This document shows, one piece after another, positions 24,415-35,283 of a DNA stretch of 64,000 bases. The notes under the pieces are model-generated. The model made no database searches and was not told where the DNA came from. It saw nothing but the letters and a program-made list of their open reading frames with translations. Source of the DNA: Ailanthus altissimus (Eukaryota; Streptophyta; Magnoliopsida; Sapindales; Simaroubaceae). Location: NCBI GenBank assembly GCA_946807835.1, contig OX327684.1, positions 13,664,501 to 13,728,500 of the forward strand. The letters run 5' to 3'. Within the stretch, counting starts at the first letter, position 1, and each line of letters starts with the position of its first letter. A program made the position numbers and the translations under genes.

Positions 24415-25767
24415 ATTTTAACCCTTTTTTTTTACATTTAATTCATCTATATCACCTATTTCTAACTCAAAATATAATTTTGAACCCATTTCTAACCAAT
24501 ATAAAAAAATTTCTAAAATTTTAAAAAAGTAAACAAAAAATTGGTCATTCTCAGAGTTTGAAATAGAAAATATATTGTATAAAGCTTGATCTACACAATA
24601 TAAACTTCTAAATCTTTAATCCAACTGAATTTTTGTTAAGAGAATTTTGAATTGAGAGAAAGAGAATTTCAGGTAGAGAAATAATAGAGAGAGTGTGCTT
24701 TTTTGTTTAAGGGTATAAAAGAGTCCAAAATTTATATTTTTGGCTACTAAAGAATATCAAATTAAAATGTGGCTAAAATAGTATATTTATAAAATTTTGG
24801 GTCTATTTTTGAAAATTTTCTAAATGATATTTATTTTATTTATTGATAATTAAATAAAACACATAAAATTTTAAATAAATATATTTAATTAATTTATGAA
24901 TAATATAAATTAATCATGCCATATATAATAAAATAAAATTATAAAAATAAAAAAATAAATTAAAATATTAAAGCCAAAAAAATATCGCACCCACATTGGT
25001 GGTGCGATAAAAATATATTGCGCCTAAATATGGGTGTGTTAAAAAACTATCACGCCTAAATATGGGCATAATAAAAAAATATCATGACCAATATGGGGCA
25101 CGATATGTGCTCGTACGAAGTGTGATAAAAAATATCATACCCCTTTTATTTCTTTTTTTAAAATTTTTATTATTTATTTAATCTTTTTATTATTTATTAG
25201 TATTGTATTTATTTTATAATGTATAATAAAATTAATTTATATTATTTATTTAAAATTTTATATATTTTATCTAAATTTATATTTGTTTATTAAAATTATA
25301 TTTATTTTATTATATTATTTGTTAATTATTCAATTTAATCATTTTGTAATAACAAATAATGTAGTGAAACTAATTAAATAATTAATTTAAATAATTAACA
25401 AATAATATAAATAAATAAATATAATTTTAATAAATAAAATTTTAAATTTGAATAAATATAATTTTAAGTAAATAATATAAATTAATTATATCATACATAA
25501 TAAAATAAAATTATAAATAAATTAGTTATAAAATAAAACAAAATAAATTTTAAAACATACTGTAGCAAAATACTGTTTACTGTAGCGGATACTATTAAAA
25601 TAGTGAAAGGGTAATTTTTATTAATTCATTAAGTCTTTAGTTACAAAAGAAAGAAAATAAAATAGGTCGTTAAATTAGTAAAGTGCCCTAAAAATTTAGC
25701 TATAAGATTTGAAATTTCTCATAAAATTGAAACTCAAAATTAAAATGTACAAGAGTCACAACTTAAA
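24415..25767. other. Extremely AT-rich noncoding region with large inverted repeats
   Basis: No gene. Stretches around 25140-25330 and 25395-25545 are imperfect reverse complements made of TAAATAATATAAATTAAT-like words, and a word near 24890-24950 recurs near 25480-25535. It could fold as a large AT hairpin or be a decayed foldback element. CTGTAGCAAAATACTG at 25562 resembles a phrase near 54625. Confidence 0.5.
24983..25110. repeat. Tandem array of self-complementary 32-bp units
   Basis: Four units begin near 24985, 25018, 25050 and 25082. Each has the form TCGCACC-spacer-GGTGCGATA followed by an A-run; the first arm pair (TATCGCACC / GGTGCGATA) is perfect. Later units vary in both arms. 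The sequence is otherwise surrounded by nearly pure AT. Confidence 0.6.
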
Positions 25768-26203
25768 AGGTTTAACAGGAGACTTCAATGAGATCCTCGA
25801 TTGTGAAGAAAAAAATCAAGGGAAGGTCGAGATGTGTTGAAGCAATTATGAAGTTTATAATGGCGGTGGAAAATTGCAAATTAGTGGACATGGGTTGGGA
25901 AGGTTATCCATTTATATGGTTTAACAAAAGGTATGGGAAACTTTTGTTGAAGAAAATTAGATCGTTTTTTTTGCAATGGAGAATAGAAAAGGATGTTCTA
26001 TAGATATAGAATCCCACATCTAATATCTATAGTATCAAACCATTGCCCTATTTTATTAGAAGCCTGGGATGGGCAATTGGGTGAACAAGAAAAAGAAAAG
26101 GGACTCTAAATTCCAATGCGAGCAGTTGTAGAACTCTTATAAAGGTTGTACTGAAGTGGTGGAGGAGTGCTTGCAGCAAGGTAGACATATGGAAGGAAAT
26201 CCT
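25768..26203 (+). pseudogene. L1-type LINE, endonuclease fragment (5' part of the split LINE)
   Basis: Plus-strand translation gives TGDFNEILDCEEK and LVDMGWEGYPFIWFNKRYG, the Asp/Asn catalytic region and the following core of the apurinic-type endonuclease of plant L1 LINEs. The frame then shifts at poly-T near 25965 and stops accumulate. A later frame reads KWWRSACSKVDIWKEI up to 26203, where an antisense copia LTR begins. The LINE resumes at 56405. There is no ORF1 or 5' UTR, so it is 5'-truncated. Confidence 0.8.
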
Positions 26204-28442
26204 TGTTGGTGTCGATTAAAACTAAGGGGTATGCATGTGGTTATTGTGTCCATTATATATATATATATATGCATTAAATACATACATATATGCAGCGAAA
26301 GTAACAAAGCAAATAATAAACACGATGTAAACCTATTAATTATATTAATATATTAGGTTGAGAAATTTTCACCTTAGAAGCCATTAGATTAAAGTATTGC
26401 TTGAGTTCGTTTGAAGTGATATTAGTTGACAATTCTAGTAATCAATTGTGATAGGTTTGACTGTCTAGAACAACAACATTAAATTTAGCACTGGGTTTAA
26501 CACTTACACCCTGAACTCTTTATTTTACTCTTGATCAACACTTGATCAATAAAATAAAAGCTTTAATGACCTAAGCTTAACGGAGAAGATAATGAATAGT
26601 AAATTCAACTCTTAAATTCAAAGCAAAAGAAATAATTTCTTCTTATTTCCCTTCTCAAATGGCCAGCCACTTTTTGGCATTAACCCTTACATTTTTGTTT
26701 CATTTTTCACATATATAAAACTAACCAAATTAACAATTAATTTAGTTAAACCATAGTCAAAACTTAACTTAGGTTTAGATTAACCTAACTCAAGTTAACT
26801 ATTAACTTTAATTAGGTTAATATACTTGTCCAACAAGTATTCAATATTTAAATATTTAATTAACCTAACTCAAGTTAGTTATTAACTATAGTTAGGTTAG
26901 TTTACTTTTCCAAAAAAGTAAACATTAATTAAATCTTTAATTAACTTAACCTAGGTTAACTATTTAACCAAAGTTAAGTTATTGATTATCTAATAATTAA
27001 ATGAATAAATATCTCATATTTATTAGTTAAATAATCAAATATGTAAAATTATCCTTAAGCCCTTACTTGGTTGTCAAGTTAACCCAAAGTGAGTCCCACC
27101 TAACCACATAATTGAGTAACTTAATCAAAGATTCAATATGATCACGTATCATTAATTAATTGGTCAACAATAATATTAACTAATTAATATATTTAACTCT
27201 TAAGTAGTGACACGCATGCATCCCGAGGGTTCCTAAAACAAGTATTCGATTCTGGTGGCTTCTACTAGATTGAACTATTCAATCTGGTACACTTCATATT
27301 GTGAGACTCTCTAGATCCATGCCCGATTTGTCAAATGAAACTATTCCATAAGTCCATGATCAATGCCCCACGCACACGTCACAGATATTACAAATCAACA
27401 TATTAGACCATACAAGTTAAGGTTACAATGCATACGTATAGTTCTTCCGACATTTATATTCTGGATGTGCAGAGATATAGATCAATACATCTATGAACTT
27501 ATTTCTAGATTTGTATCTCGATGAATAATATATGCAAACACATTTGCTATATTGTTCAATCATATGGGAAACTCCTTTTCTGAGTTTATTATTTATGGCT
27601 GTAAGGATTTTTGAGATACAATCTTGAAGCATCGGATATATAACTCCTTATATGAACTGACGGATCCTATATATGCGCACATCGAACTCTATGAGCATCA
27701 GACCATACCTAGCGTCCGTAGAACCTAAGTATAGTGGATCAATTTTTTAGATACAATCATGAAATGTCTCTAACGTCCGTAGAACCTAAGTATAGTGGAT
27801 TATTCACAAGCCCACCGTGGTGATCAGGTCAAAGGACCACGAATACTACTTAACGTAAGATGACCTTTCATTGACGGCTTACATAGAATATCTATTGGGA
27901 TCCTCGTGAGTATGTTCAATACCCAGTCTTTACTGAATACTTGTATGCCTATACGGGATTTAAACTCATGGTCTGTTAGGAATAACCATCTGCACCCTAC
28001 AAATATAGACATACACTGATTATAAAAAAAGAAGCTTCACTAACAGACTCGTATCGGTAAAAATAGATCAGGAACATAATATTTGAGAACATACTTGTAT
28101 AATGATATTTCCTAGCACCTTATTACAACTCGTACAACTATGTCATTACTAGTATACCCTTAGATCTTTGTCCCGTTACAAATAAGGCTTCAAATCCTTA
28201 TGTTTCACTAATTCTTATAACCTGCTAACTTTTAGCAGTTATAATTCTCAGTGTTGCTAAATCTTAACCCTAATCTAAACTCTTTTAGATTAAATCTGAA
28301 CTCTTTTAAATCATATAATGTTTGTAATGTTACAAACATTGTACCATATAATTAATGTAATTAGCGATTTAATAAAATGTATATTGTATAAATATCAAAT
28401 ATTCACACAAACAGAGATGACACATAAGCACAAACCCTAACA
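26204..28442 (-). mobile_element. 3' LTR of antisense Ty1-copia element A
   Basis: The 2239-bp segment starts TGTTGGTGTCGATT and ends ACCCTAACA. On the minus strand it follows directly the copia RNaseH end and a purine tract (28443-28460), which fixes it as the 3' LTR. Related LTRs lie at 41846-44328, 44334-46519, 50487-52020, 55946-56404 and 60364-62469. A 29-bp phrase (GTCCGTAGAACCTAAGTATAG...) is duplicated at 27713 and 27776. LINE sequence flanks it on the left. Confidence 0.8.
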
Positions 28443-29300
28443 ATCTCTCATTTGCTCTAGTGTCATTCATAGTGGTATCTAATACCTATAGACTCTACGT
28501 GTTTCTCAAGCACCTTTGAAGTTAAGGCTTTAGTAAGTGGGCCCGATAAATTATTTACAGAATCTATTCTACAAATAATGACATCTCATTTAGCCAAGAT
28601 TTCTCTAATTATGTGATATTTTCTATCCACATGTTTAGATCTCTAATGTGCTCTTGGCTCTTTGGCTTATGCTATAGCCCTATTATTATCACACAAAAAA
28701 TGGGATAAGATCCTTCGAACTTGGAACTATTCTAAGCTCCGCAATAAACTTGCAAATTCACACTGCTTCACTTGCTGCTTTTGAAGCGGCTATATATTCT
28801 GCCTCTGTGGTAGAATTTGTTGTGTACCCTTGCATGGTGCTTTTCCAACTCACTGCGACACCATTGAAAGTAAACACATATCTAGATATAGACTTTCTAT
28901 CATCTAGGTCAGACTAGAAGCTTGATCTATGTATCCTTTCACTTGTAAATTACTATCTCTATAAATGAGAAACTTATCCTCTATACCCTTAAGGTATTTC
29001 AGGACATGTTTGACTGTCGTCTAATTGTTGTCACTTGAATATGACTGGTACCAACTTGTAACACTTACAGTCATACTGATGTAAGGTCTTGTGCACATCA
29101 TAACATACATTAAGCTTTCAACAGCTGATATGTATGGTATATCAGACATTCTAACTCTTTCATCTTTCTTTTGATGATACATTCTACTCGAAAGATGAGC
29201 ACCATGTCTGAAAGGTACGTTAACTATTTTACAGTTAGTGAAATTGTTGTAAGAGTATGTGGAACCCACCAACACCTTAGTCCACCAGCTGGATGACACC
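28443..29300 (-). pseudogene. Copia element A, RNase H and distal RT
   Basis: Minus-strand reading gives the copia segment FRHGAHLSS, SDIPYISAVESLMYVMMC and TRPYISMTVSVTSWYQS, characteristic of the RT-RNaseH connection, followed by broken RNaseH sequence down to the purine tract by the LTR. It stops at 29300 where the Athila-type element is inserted. The rest of pol (RT core, integrase) appears on the same strand from 52021, showing one element split by about 23 kb. Confidence 0.75.
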
Positions 29301-30857
29301 TGTTTACACTCAAAATATAACGCGGCTATCGCAGTATAGATTGAGGTGTCGATCTCACGAGGAAGCTCTTGGCAAAATAAGTCAGTGAAGTAAAATATTA
29401 AAGCAGTAGCAAAGGGTTAATTGATTTAAACGGATGAGATAGAATTATCTATGAATTGAGAAAAATGTCTTATGATTATTTAAGCAAGGCTTTGAGAATC
29501 ACAATTATGCTTTATAAATCTACTCTATACTTTGATTCGATATTTATAACTTAACTGAAAGTTTCACATCCCAAACAATCAATCGGAAGGTATGTAATAT
29601 ATAGCACATTTGATAACACATGTATTTGATTTAGTTAAACTCTTTACAAGCATTAACACACATCATGTTATTTATACAAGTTATCTAAGATCGACAATAT
29701 ATCATTTTGACAATATTGCAGTAAAAGATTAACTTGAATATCAAACATTTATTGCCCTTACATGTTATCCAAGATCGACAATATATCAAATTGACAATAC
29801 TGCAGTAAAAGATTAACATATAAAACAATGTAATCAGTAACAATTATAAATCAACATGAATCATATAAGAAAAGCATGACTGAACATATATGAGACATGA
29901 GAATTATAACCTCTGGATTATAGAAGATAAAATAGATAAGAGTTTAATCAAAACTAAACTTACAACATTTATAGCTCTTGACACCGAATCAAAGCATGGA
30001 AGTAGATTTACTACACATAAAAGTTCATCTCTTAGCCTTGCTAGGAACTCTAGCCTAAACTACAATACATGTTAATGAGAATAAAAGAAGAGAGAATTAT
30101 CTATTATTAAAAACGTCCTAAGTGTCTCCTTATATAGGCAATGAATGGACATATGTCATGGATGACATCAATCTTCAATAATTTTAAGCCAATAACTCGT
30201 GTATCCATTTGCAGCACGTTTTTGATAATGTAAATGATCAATTCAGCTTCTGCAGCCGACATGAAAGTTGTAGTAGTTTGACTCTTCTTTCCATAGGCAC
30301 TGATTTCATGCAAATTGGATGAGTATCCAATGAGATATGAGCAAAATTCCAAAGATACATCAGAATTCGGCCAACAACCATTTTACCCACTTGCAATGCG
30401 ATTTGGTCCATGATAACGGCTGATTTGGACTTTACCATAAACATACAAGTTGTTGATAGTTAAGTCAGCAATTCACAGCTTCAAGAATTATACCAATTGA
30501 ATACTTATTTTGTGAGATACGGTCCAAATACGTGAATTGGGTCAAGCTGGGTAAGAGTTGTAGTCCGATTCTGTTGTATCTCAATTTTTGGCCCATAACA
30601 TATTGGATTTGGCTTTTCCACTATTCTTCAAATTTGTGTAAGATTGAGTCATGTTGCACCAGGTTCAAGAATTTCTTCATTTCGATTTCTACATTGAGAG
30701 TTATGTCCAGTTTACCTAAACCTATCCAAATAACATTCATTAATCACAATTTAAGGAGAACACTTTATTTCAAGCTAAAAATACAGAAAATACTAAAATT
30801 AGTGACATTAAATGGTGATTGAATCTCCTAACAACATGCATTTTCATGTGTTCATCA
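29301..30857 (-). repeat. 3' LTR of Athila-type copy 2
   Basis: Starts TGTTTACACTCAAAAT and ends GTGTTCATCA. It is preceded, in element sense, by a purine-rich tract ending GGGGGCTG (30858-30873). A 60-bp internal direct repeat built on AAGATCGACAATATATCA (29690 and 29771) is present in both LTRs. Open frames within it, such as 30532-30822 on the plus strand, recur identically in the other LTR and look fortuitous. Confidence 0.93.
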
Positions 30858-30873
30858 CAGCCCCCAACCAGCT
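30858..30873 (-). other. Polypurine tract next to the 3' LTR
   Basis: Element-sense sequence AGCTGGTTGGGGGCTG lies immediately upstream of the 3' LTR (TGATGAACAC). This is where plus-strand DNA synthesis should be primed; it is purine-rich but interrupted. Confidence 0.6.
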
Positions 30874-32112
30874 TATTGCTAGTCTCTAGCAATTCAAGCG
30901 TAAATAGAATATGCAAAACTACCTAAGCACTTCAATCAAAACGTCAGTTCGAGATCACTGTTGCTATCATGGTTTTTTCAATTACAACTTCCATAATTTG
31001 TGTGTGTGTGAACTAAGCCATAACCATCTAACCACAAACCACAATAGTTATAGCCTTGAGAATTTCTCCAAGTAAAAGCCTCAACTCTATATCCTCACAG
31101 GTGTATGACTGTTTAAAAGGTTAGGACTTCTCTTATGGAGTTGGAAAACAGTTAAGCACTCAAGAAAAAGTCAATTTTAAGGACAGACATATAAACTAAC
31201 ATTGATCCGAAGATAGGAAAATTATTTGTTTAAAAATCAATTATTCATATCATACGCCAACTTTAGAACTTTAATTGGCTTGTGAGAATAATACAATTAT
31301 AACTTGGTGAGAAAATTGTTTTACAAGATATTTGTCTTCTAAAATTGAATGAAGACTTTATTAAACTCAATTGCTTCTTTTTTTGAAGAATACAAGGAAG
31401 CATTACAAAGGTTTCTCACCAAATTATATTATGCACAAATGTAACCAACTTATCCCTTAATTCAAATAATATCATTCTAAACAAAAATTAACCAATTCAA
31501 AGGATCAATGAAGATTCATAAGCTGTTTTCTCAACCTTTCCACTTACTCACAAAAGATATGTGAGATTAGAAAAATATATACTTAAATATGGGAATTCTC
31601 TTGACTATATAAATTGAATCATCCATCTTACCACAAGGCTTAGCATTGTGCTCAAACATATTTTGGAAGTCATTCTTTAGTAACCTAGATAGAAACAGTG
31701 ACTCAACCTAAACAATTCTGAAATCATACTTAGTTAAAATGCATGAAATATAAAACAAAACAACAAAAAGTTAGTTAAAATGCATTTCAAAAGTTAGTAC
31801 TAAAACTCCTTACTCTGCCATTCTAATTTGACCTAGAATGCGTCTCAAGAGTTCAAGAATGAACTCTTTACTCTGCCATTTTAATCAAATGTCGGACCAC
31901 AATTTTTTTTTTTTGGCAAAATGCAACGTATGTCTACTATCCTCCCCCCAAACCAGATGAAACATTGTCCTCAATGTTTAAATAGAAAGAGATAAAGTAT
32001 AGGAGACATTACCTGAAACGCCAGTTATTTAAAAGAAACAAACATGAGAGACACTTAAGCAAATATAAACTAAAATGATGGTGCTGATAAATAAATAAAT
32101 AAAAAGAAAAAT
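30874..32112 (-). other. 3' noncoding region of the Athila-type element
   Basis: About 1.2 kb with no coding frame between the LOG frame and the polypurine tract. It contains the stem-loop and G-run listed separately. The region from 31780 to 31900 has two variants of a phrase AAAGTTAGTACTAAAACTC / AGAGTTCAAGAATGAACTC followed by CTTTACTCTGCCAT, a local duplication of about 60 bp. Confidence 0.55.
31941..31979 (-). other. Stem-loop followed by internal G-run
   Basis: In element sense the order is AAACATTG-AGGA-CAATGTTT (31979-31960), a perfect 8-bp stem, then about 10 nt, then TTTGGGGGGAGG (31952-31941). A GAGGACAATG-type phrase followed by a G-run is a recurrent feature between pol and the 3' region of Athila-type elements. 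It might act as a second polypurine tract or an RNA signal; that role is inferred. Confidence 0.6.
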
Positions 32113-32760
32113 TTACAAACGAAGTGTCAGATCCAATTTTCGCTTGTTAAGGCCCACTGACCAATCGATCCGAGTTATTGCTGGGTCAGGTTCGTAGGTA
32201 ACTGCCTGTAATTTGTTAATCAATTCATCCGCCTCAGTAGCAGAAACCAGGATCTGTCGCGCCGAATGTGAAATAAAATTCTGTTCCACAGCTTGATCAA
32301 GAAAACAAAGTAAGCAATCAAAATAGTTATTAACATTCAACAAACCTATGGGTTTTCGGTGGATATTCAGTTGGGCCCAAGAGACAATTTGAAAAATTTC
32401 TTCCAAGGTACCAAAACCACCTGGTAAAGCAATAAAAGCATCTGCATTGCAAAGCATTCTAGCTATACGTTCATGCATGGATGAGACTCGTAATTCTTTC
32501 CCTATTATTTTTCCGGTCAGGTTTCCCACGGCCAAAGCTGTAGGAATAATACCTAAAACTTGACTTCCTCCTAAATGTGCAGCTGTTGACACACACCCCA
32601 TTAGCCCAAGGCTACCTCCTCCATAAATCAAATGAATTTTTCTTGCAGCTAATGCTTTTCTTAGCTTGTTTGTTGCTTCTACGAACACTTTACTCTCCCC
32701 AGGACTAGATCCACAAAATACACATATATTTCAAAATTATCGAACTTGGGTTTCCTTCAT
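32113..32760 (-). pseudogene. LOG: Intronless LOG-family cytokinin riboside 5'-monophosphate phosphoribohydrolase inside the retrotransposon
   Basis: LOG enzymes cleave cytokinin nucleotides to the active free base and ribose 5-phosphate in the cytosol. From ATG 32760 the frame is 216 codons, the normal family length, ending TAA 32113-32115. It shows the N-terminal CVFCGSSPG (codons 13-21), YGGGSLGLMG (46-55), the Arg-bearing MHERIARM (95-102), the signature PGGFGTLEE (113-121), and KPIGLLNVNNYF. Plant LOG genes normally have several introns; none remain here, suggesting capture through RNA. Codons 8 (TAA, 32737-32739) and 10 (TGA, 32731-32733) are stops; everything after codon 10 is open for 205 codons. 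It lies on the same strand as gag-pol, 248 bp after the Cys-rich frame, with no poly(A) or own target duplication. Translation would need a downstream start or readthrough. Confidence 0.9.
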
Positions 32761-33006
32761 ATCTACTCTCACCTTTATCTCAATATATGAAAATGAAGAA
32801 ACTGAGGTGCTGTATTTATAGAGTGCCAAATGATAACAATGATTATGGTAACCCGACAGTTTGTCAAAAGAGAGTTAAAAATAAAACACAAAAATTTAAA
32901 CATAATGACCCACATGCATTATTGAACAAAAAGATTTGAATTTAAGACATCTACATGAGTAGCCCTACTATTCATAAAATAAAGTTTGAAATTAAAACAC
33001 ATGTAT

Positions 33007-33624
33007 TTACAAGTAGTTGTGATTGTGGCTCACATCTTCCTCTGGTTTTACGTCCAGTAACGGCTTAAACGCCCTCTATGGGTCGGGGATAGGCTTCCCA
33101 TCCAATTTTATTATAAATTGGCAAACATGGTCTTTTAGAGTCAGATTTCCGAGACTATACCGTTGATATTCATTTTTGAATTTGTTCCATAAATCGAGAA
33201 GTTCACGTTGCACGAGCCCACAGGGATGCGTCTCAAGAGTCAATAGGATATCATCCAAAGACTCCTTACTCAGTCCATCCTTAATGAACTGAATTTTGTC
33301 TTCTCAATTTTTAGATACGAATCCTAAAGAACGACAACTCCGATTACAATTCCATCGAGCACATTTATGACAGACTTGTAACCTTTTTGCTCGTCACCTT
33401 TTGGCATAAGAGCTTCTTCCAAGACCAGGCATATGAGAAACAAAATCATTTTCAAACTCACCAGACAACTGAACCTTAGCTTCAATTAACCAACGAAGGT
33501 CCACAGGGATATTACCCAACATCAATAGCCTGAGTCTTTCACACAGTGCTTTGTAAATCTTAAGTAGAGCATTTTGAGGAAATGAAGGAAAACGTTTTTT
33601 AAGGTTGGTAAGAATGCGATCCAT
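33007..33624 (-). pseudogene. Basic Cys-rich accessory frame, similar in layout to betaflexivirus nucleic-acid-binding proteins
   Basis: A 206-codon minus-strand frame starting ATG 33624 and ending TAA 33007-33009, interrupted by TGA at 33394-33396 (codon 77), TGA at 33304-33306 (codon 107) and TAG at 33076-33078. The first 68 codons are helical with basic and hydrophobic residues. Codons 69-76 read GRSSYAKR and a further basic run follows the first stop, then cysteines at codons 85, 88, 93 and 97 (C-x2-C-x4-C-x3-C). The order GRS-aromatic-basic run-Cys cluster is that of the small nucleic-acid-binding proteins, several of them silencing suppressors, of carlaviruses and vitiviruses. The last 100 codons (for example LLDLWNKFKNEYQRYSLGNL) I do not recognise. 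Homology is judged by eye. Both TGA stops could come from CGA by deamination. Confidence 0.6.
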
Positions 33625-33872
33625 TTTGAAAGAAAGAAAAGAGATGAATGCACAGTTTGAGGGACAGTTTTTAGGGAACTGAGAAACCGACTTTAATAGT
33701 CACGGAGTACCGTATCCGCCACTTAACCGGGAAATAAAATCACACTGAAGAAAAAATAAAAAGAAGAAAATAAAGTAAAATAAAATGTGCAAGAAAATAA
33801 AAGCAAAAATAGAAAGTCAAAAGATAAAATATAGACAAAATATAAAATATGGTACAGATAGATTGAACCTGA
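33625..33872 (-). other. Spacer between integrase end and accessory frame
   Basis: A-rich, about 250 bp, no frame. It could hold a splice acceptor or an internal initiation signal for the downstream frames but I see no clear motif. Confidence 0.4.
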
Positions 33873-35283
33873 TCAATCACGATAGACAGGATCCACAAGG
33901 GGGATCTCGCCTAGGTACATAGAGTCGTTTACCTTTTCCACGTAGCTTTTTAGCCGCTGTCCATTCACTTTGAAAGTCCGTCCATCAGTGGGGTCTTCTA
34001 TTTCAACAGCACCATTAAGAAAAACATGTCTTACCATAAATGGACCAGTCCATCGAGATCTCAACTTTCCAGGGTGTAAATGCAATCGAGAATCATAAAG
34101 ATAAACCCGTTGATTTGGCTCAAAGTGTTTCCTTGAGATCTGTTTATCATGAGCTACTTTCATTTTAGCTTTGTAAATTCTGGAGTTGTCATATGCGTCA
34201 TTTCATAGCTCTTCTATTTCTGACAATTGTAACTTTCTCTGAAAACCTGCAGCATTCAAATCAAAGTTAAGGGCTTTGACAGCCCAATAAGCTTTATGTT
34301 CTAGCTCAACAGGTAAATGACAAGCTTTCCCATAAACAAGCCGGTATGGAGACATTCCTAAGATGGTTTTGTATGTAGTGCGATATGCCCATAATGCATC
34401 AGAAAGGCGTAGAGACCAATCTTTGCGATTCAGGTTAACCGTCTTTTCCAAAATCTGTTTAACCTCTCTATTTGCTAGCTCAGCTTGTCCATTTGTCTGT
34501 GGATGGTATGCAGTGGAAACTTTGTGAAGAACACCATACCTGCGCATCAAAGCTTCAAAATAACGATTACAAAAATGTGTTCCTTGGTCACTAATGATGA
34601 CACGTGGCGTACCGTACCTAGATAACACATTTTCTTTTAAGAATTTTACCACAGTTGTATTATCATTAGTACGACAAGCTACAGCCTCCACCCATTTTGA
34701 TACATAGTCAATAGCTAAAAGGATGTAAAGATAGCCAAAAGATGAAGGAAAAGGACCCATAAAATCGATACCCCAACAGTCAAATATCTCGATAACAAGA
34801 ATAGGGTTAAGAGGCATCATATTTCTTCGAGATAAAGTACCTAACTTTTGACATCTTTCACATGAACGACAAAAATTATTAGTGTCTTTGAACAAAGTGG
34901 GCCAATAAAGACCACATTGTAAAATTTTCACAGCTGTCTTCTTTATAGAAAAATGGCCACCGCAAGCAGCACTATGGCAAAAATTTAAGACACTAGAAAC
35001 TTCACTTTCAGGAATGCAATGTCTCATGATTTGGTCAGGACAGTATTTGAAAAGATATGGATCATCCCAATAAAAGTTACGTACCTCAACCAAGAACTTA
35101 CGCTTATCTTGTGTACTCCAGTCAGATGGAAGTTCACCACAAACCAAATAATTTATGATATGTGCATACCAAGGTATTTGGCTTATAGTAAAAAGATGTT
35201 CATCTGGAAAATTGTCTCGAATGGGTGGCAAATCAGTAGAGTCAGTGAACTCAAGGCGGGATAGATGATCAGCAACAACATTT
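33873..35283 (-). pseudogene. Integrase of Athila-type copy 2
   Basis: From 35231 to 34203 the frame holds a zinc-binding HHCC domain (H86, H93, C121 or C124, C127 of this frame) and the catalytic core with D156 (GIDFMGP), D215 (SDQGTHF) and E251 (NGQAEL), the D,D-35-E spacing of an active integrase. The C-terminal DNA-binding part continues in the same frame at 34163-33873 (LRSRWTGPFMVRHVF, the GPF/Y-type module) after a single TGA at 34203-34205, which a CGA to TGA change would explain. There is no chromodomain. The product would insert element DNA; here it is separated from RT by the frameshift at about 35290. Confidence 0.88.

Noticed and set aside
30532..30822. 96-codon plus-strand open frame in the LTR, identical at 41295-41585
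   Set aside because: It recurs only because the two LTRs are near-identical; no start context, domain or codon signal supports a gene.
32113..32760. LOG as an ordinary host gene that happens to sit between two elements
   Set aside because: It is flanked on both sides by parts of one element (integrase and accessory frame; G-run, polypurine tract and LTR), has no introns and shares the element's strand.
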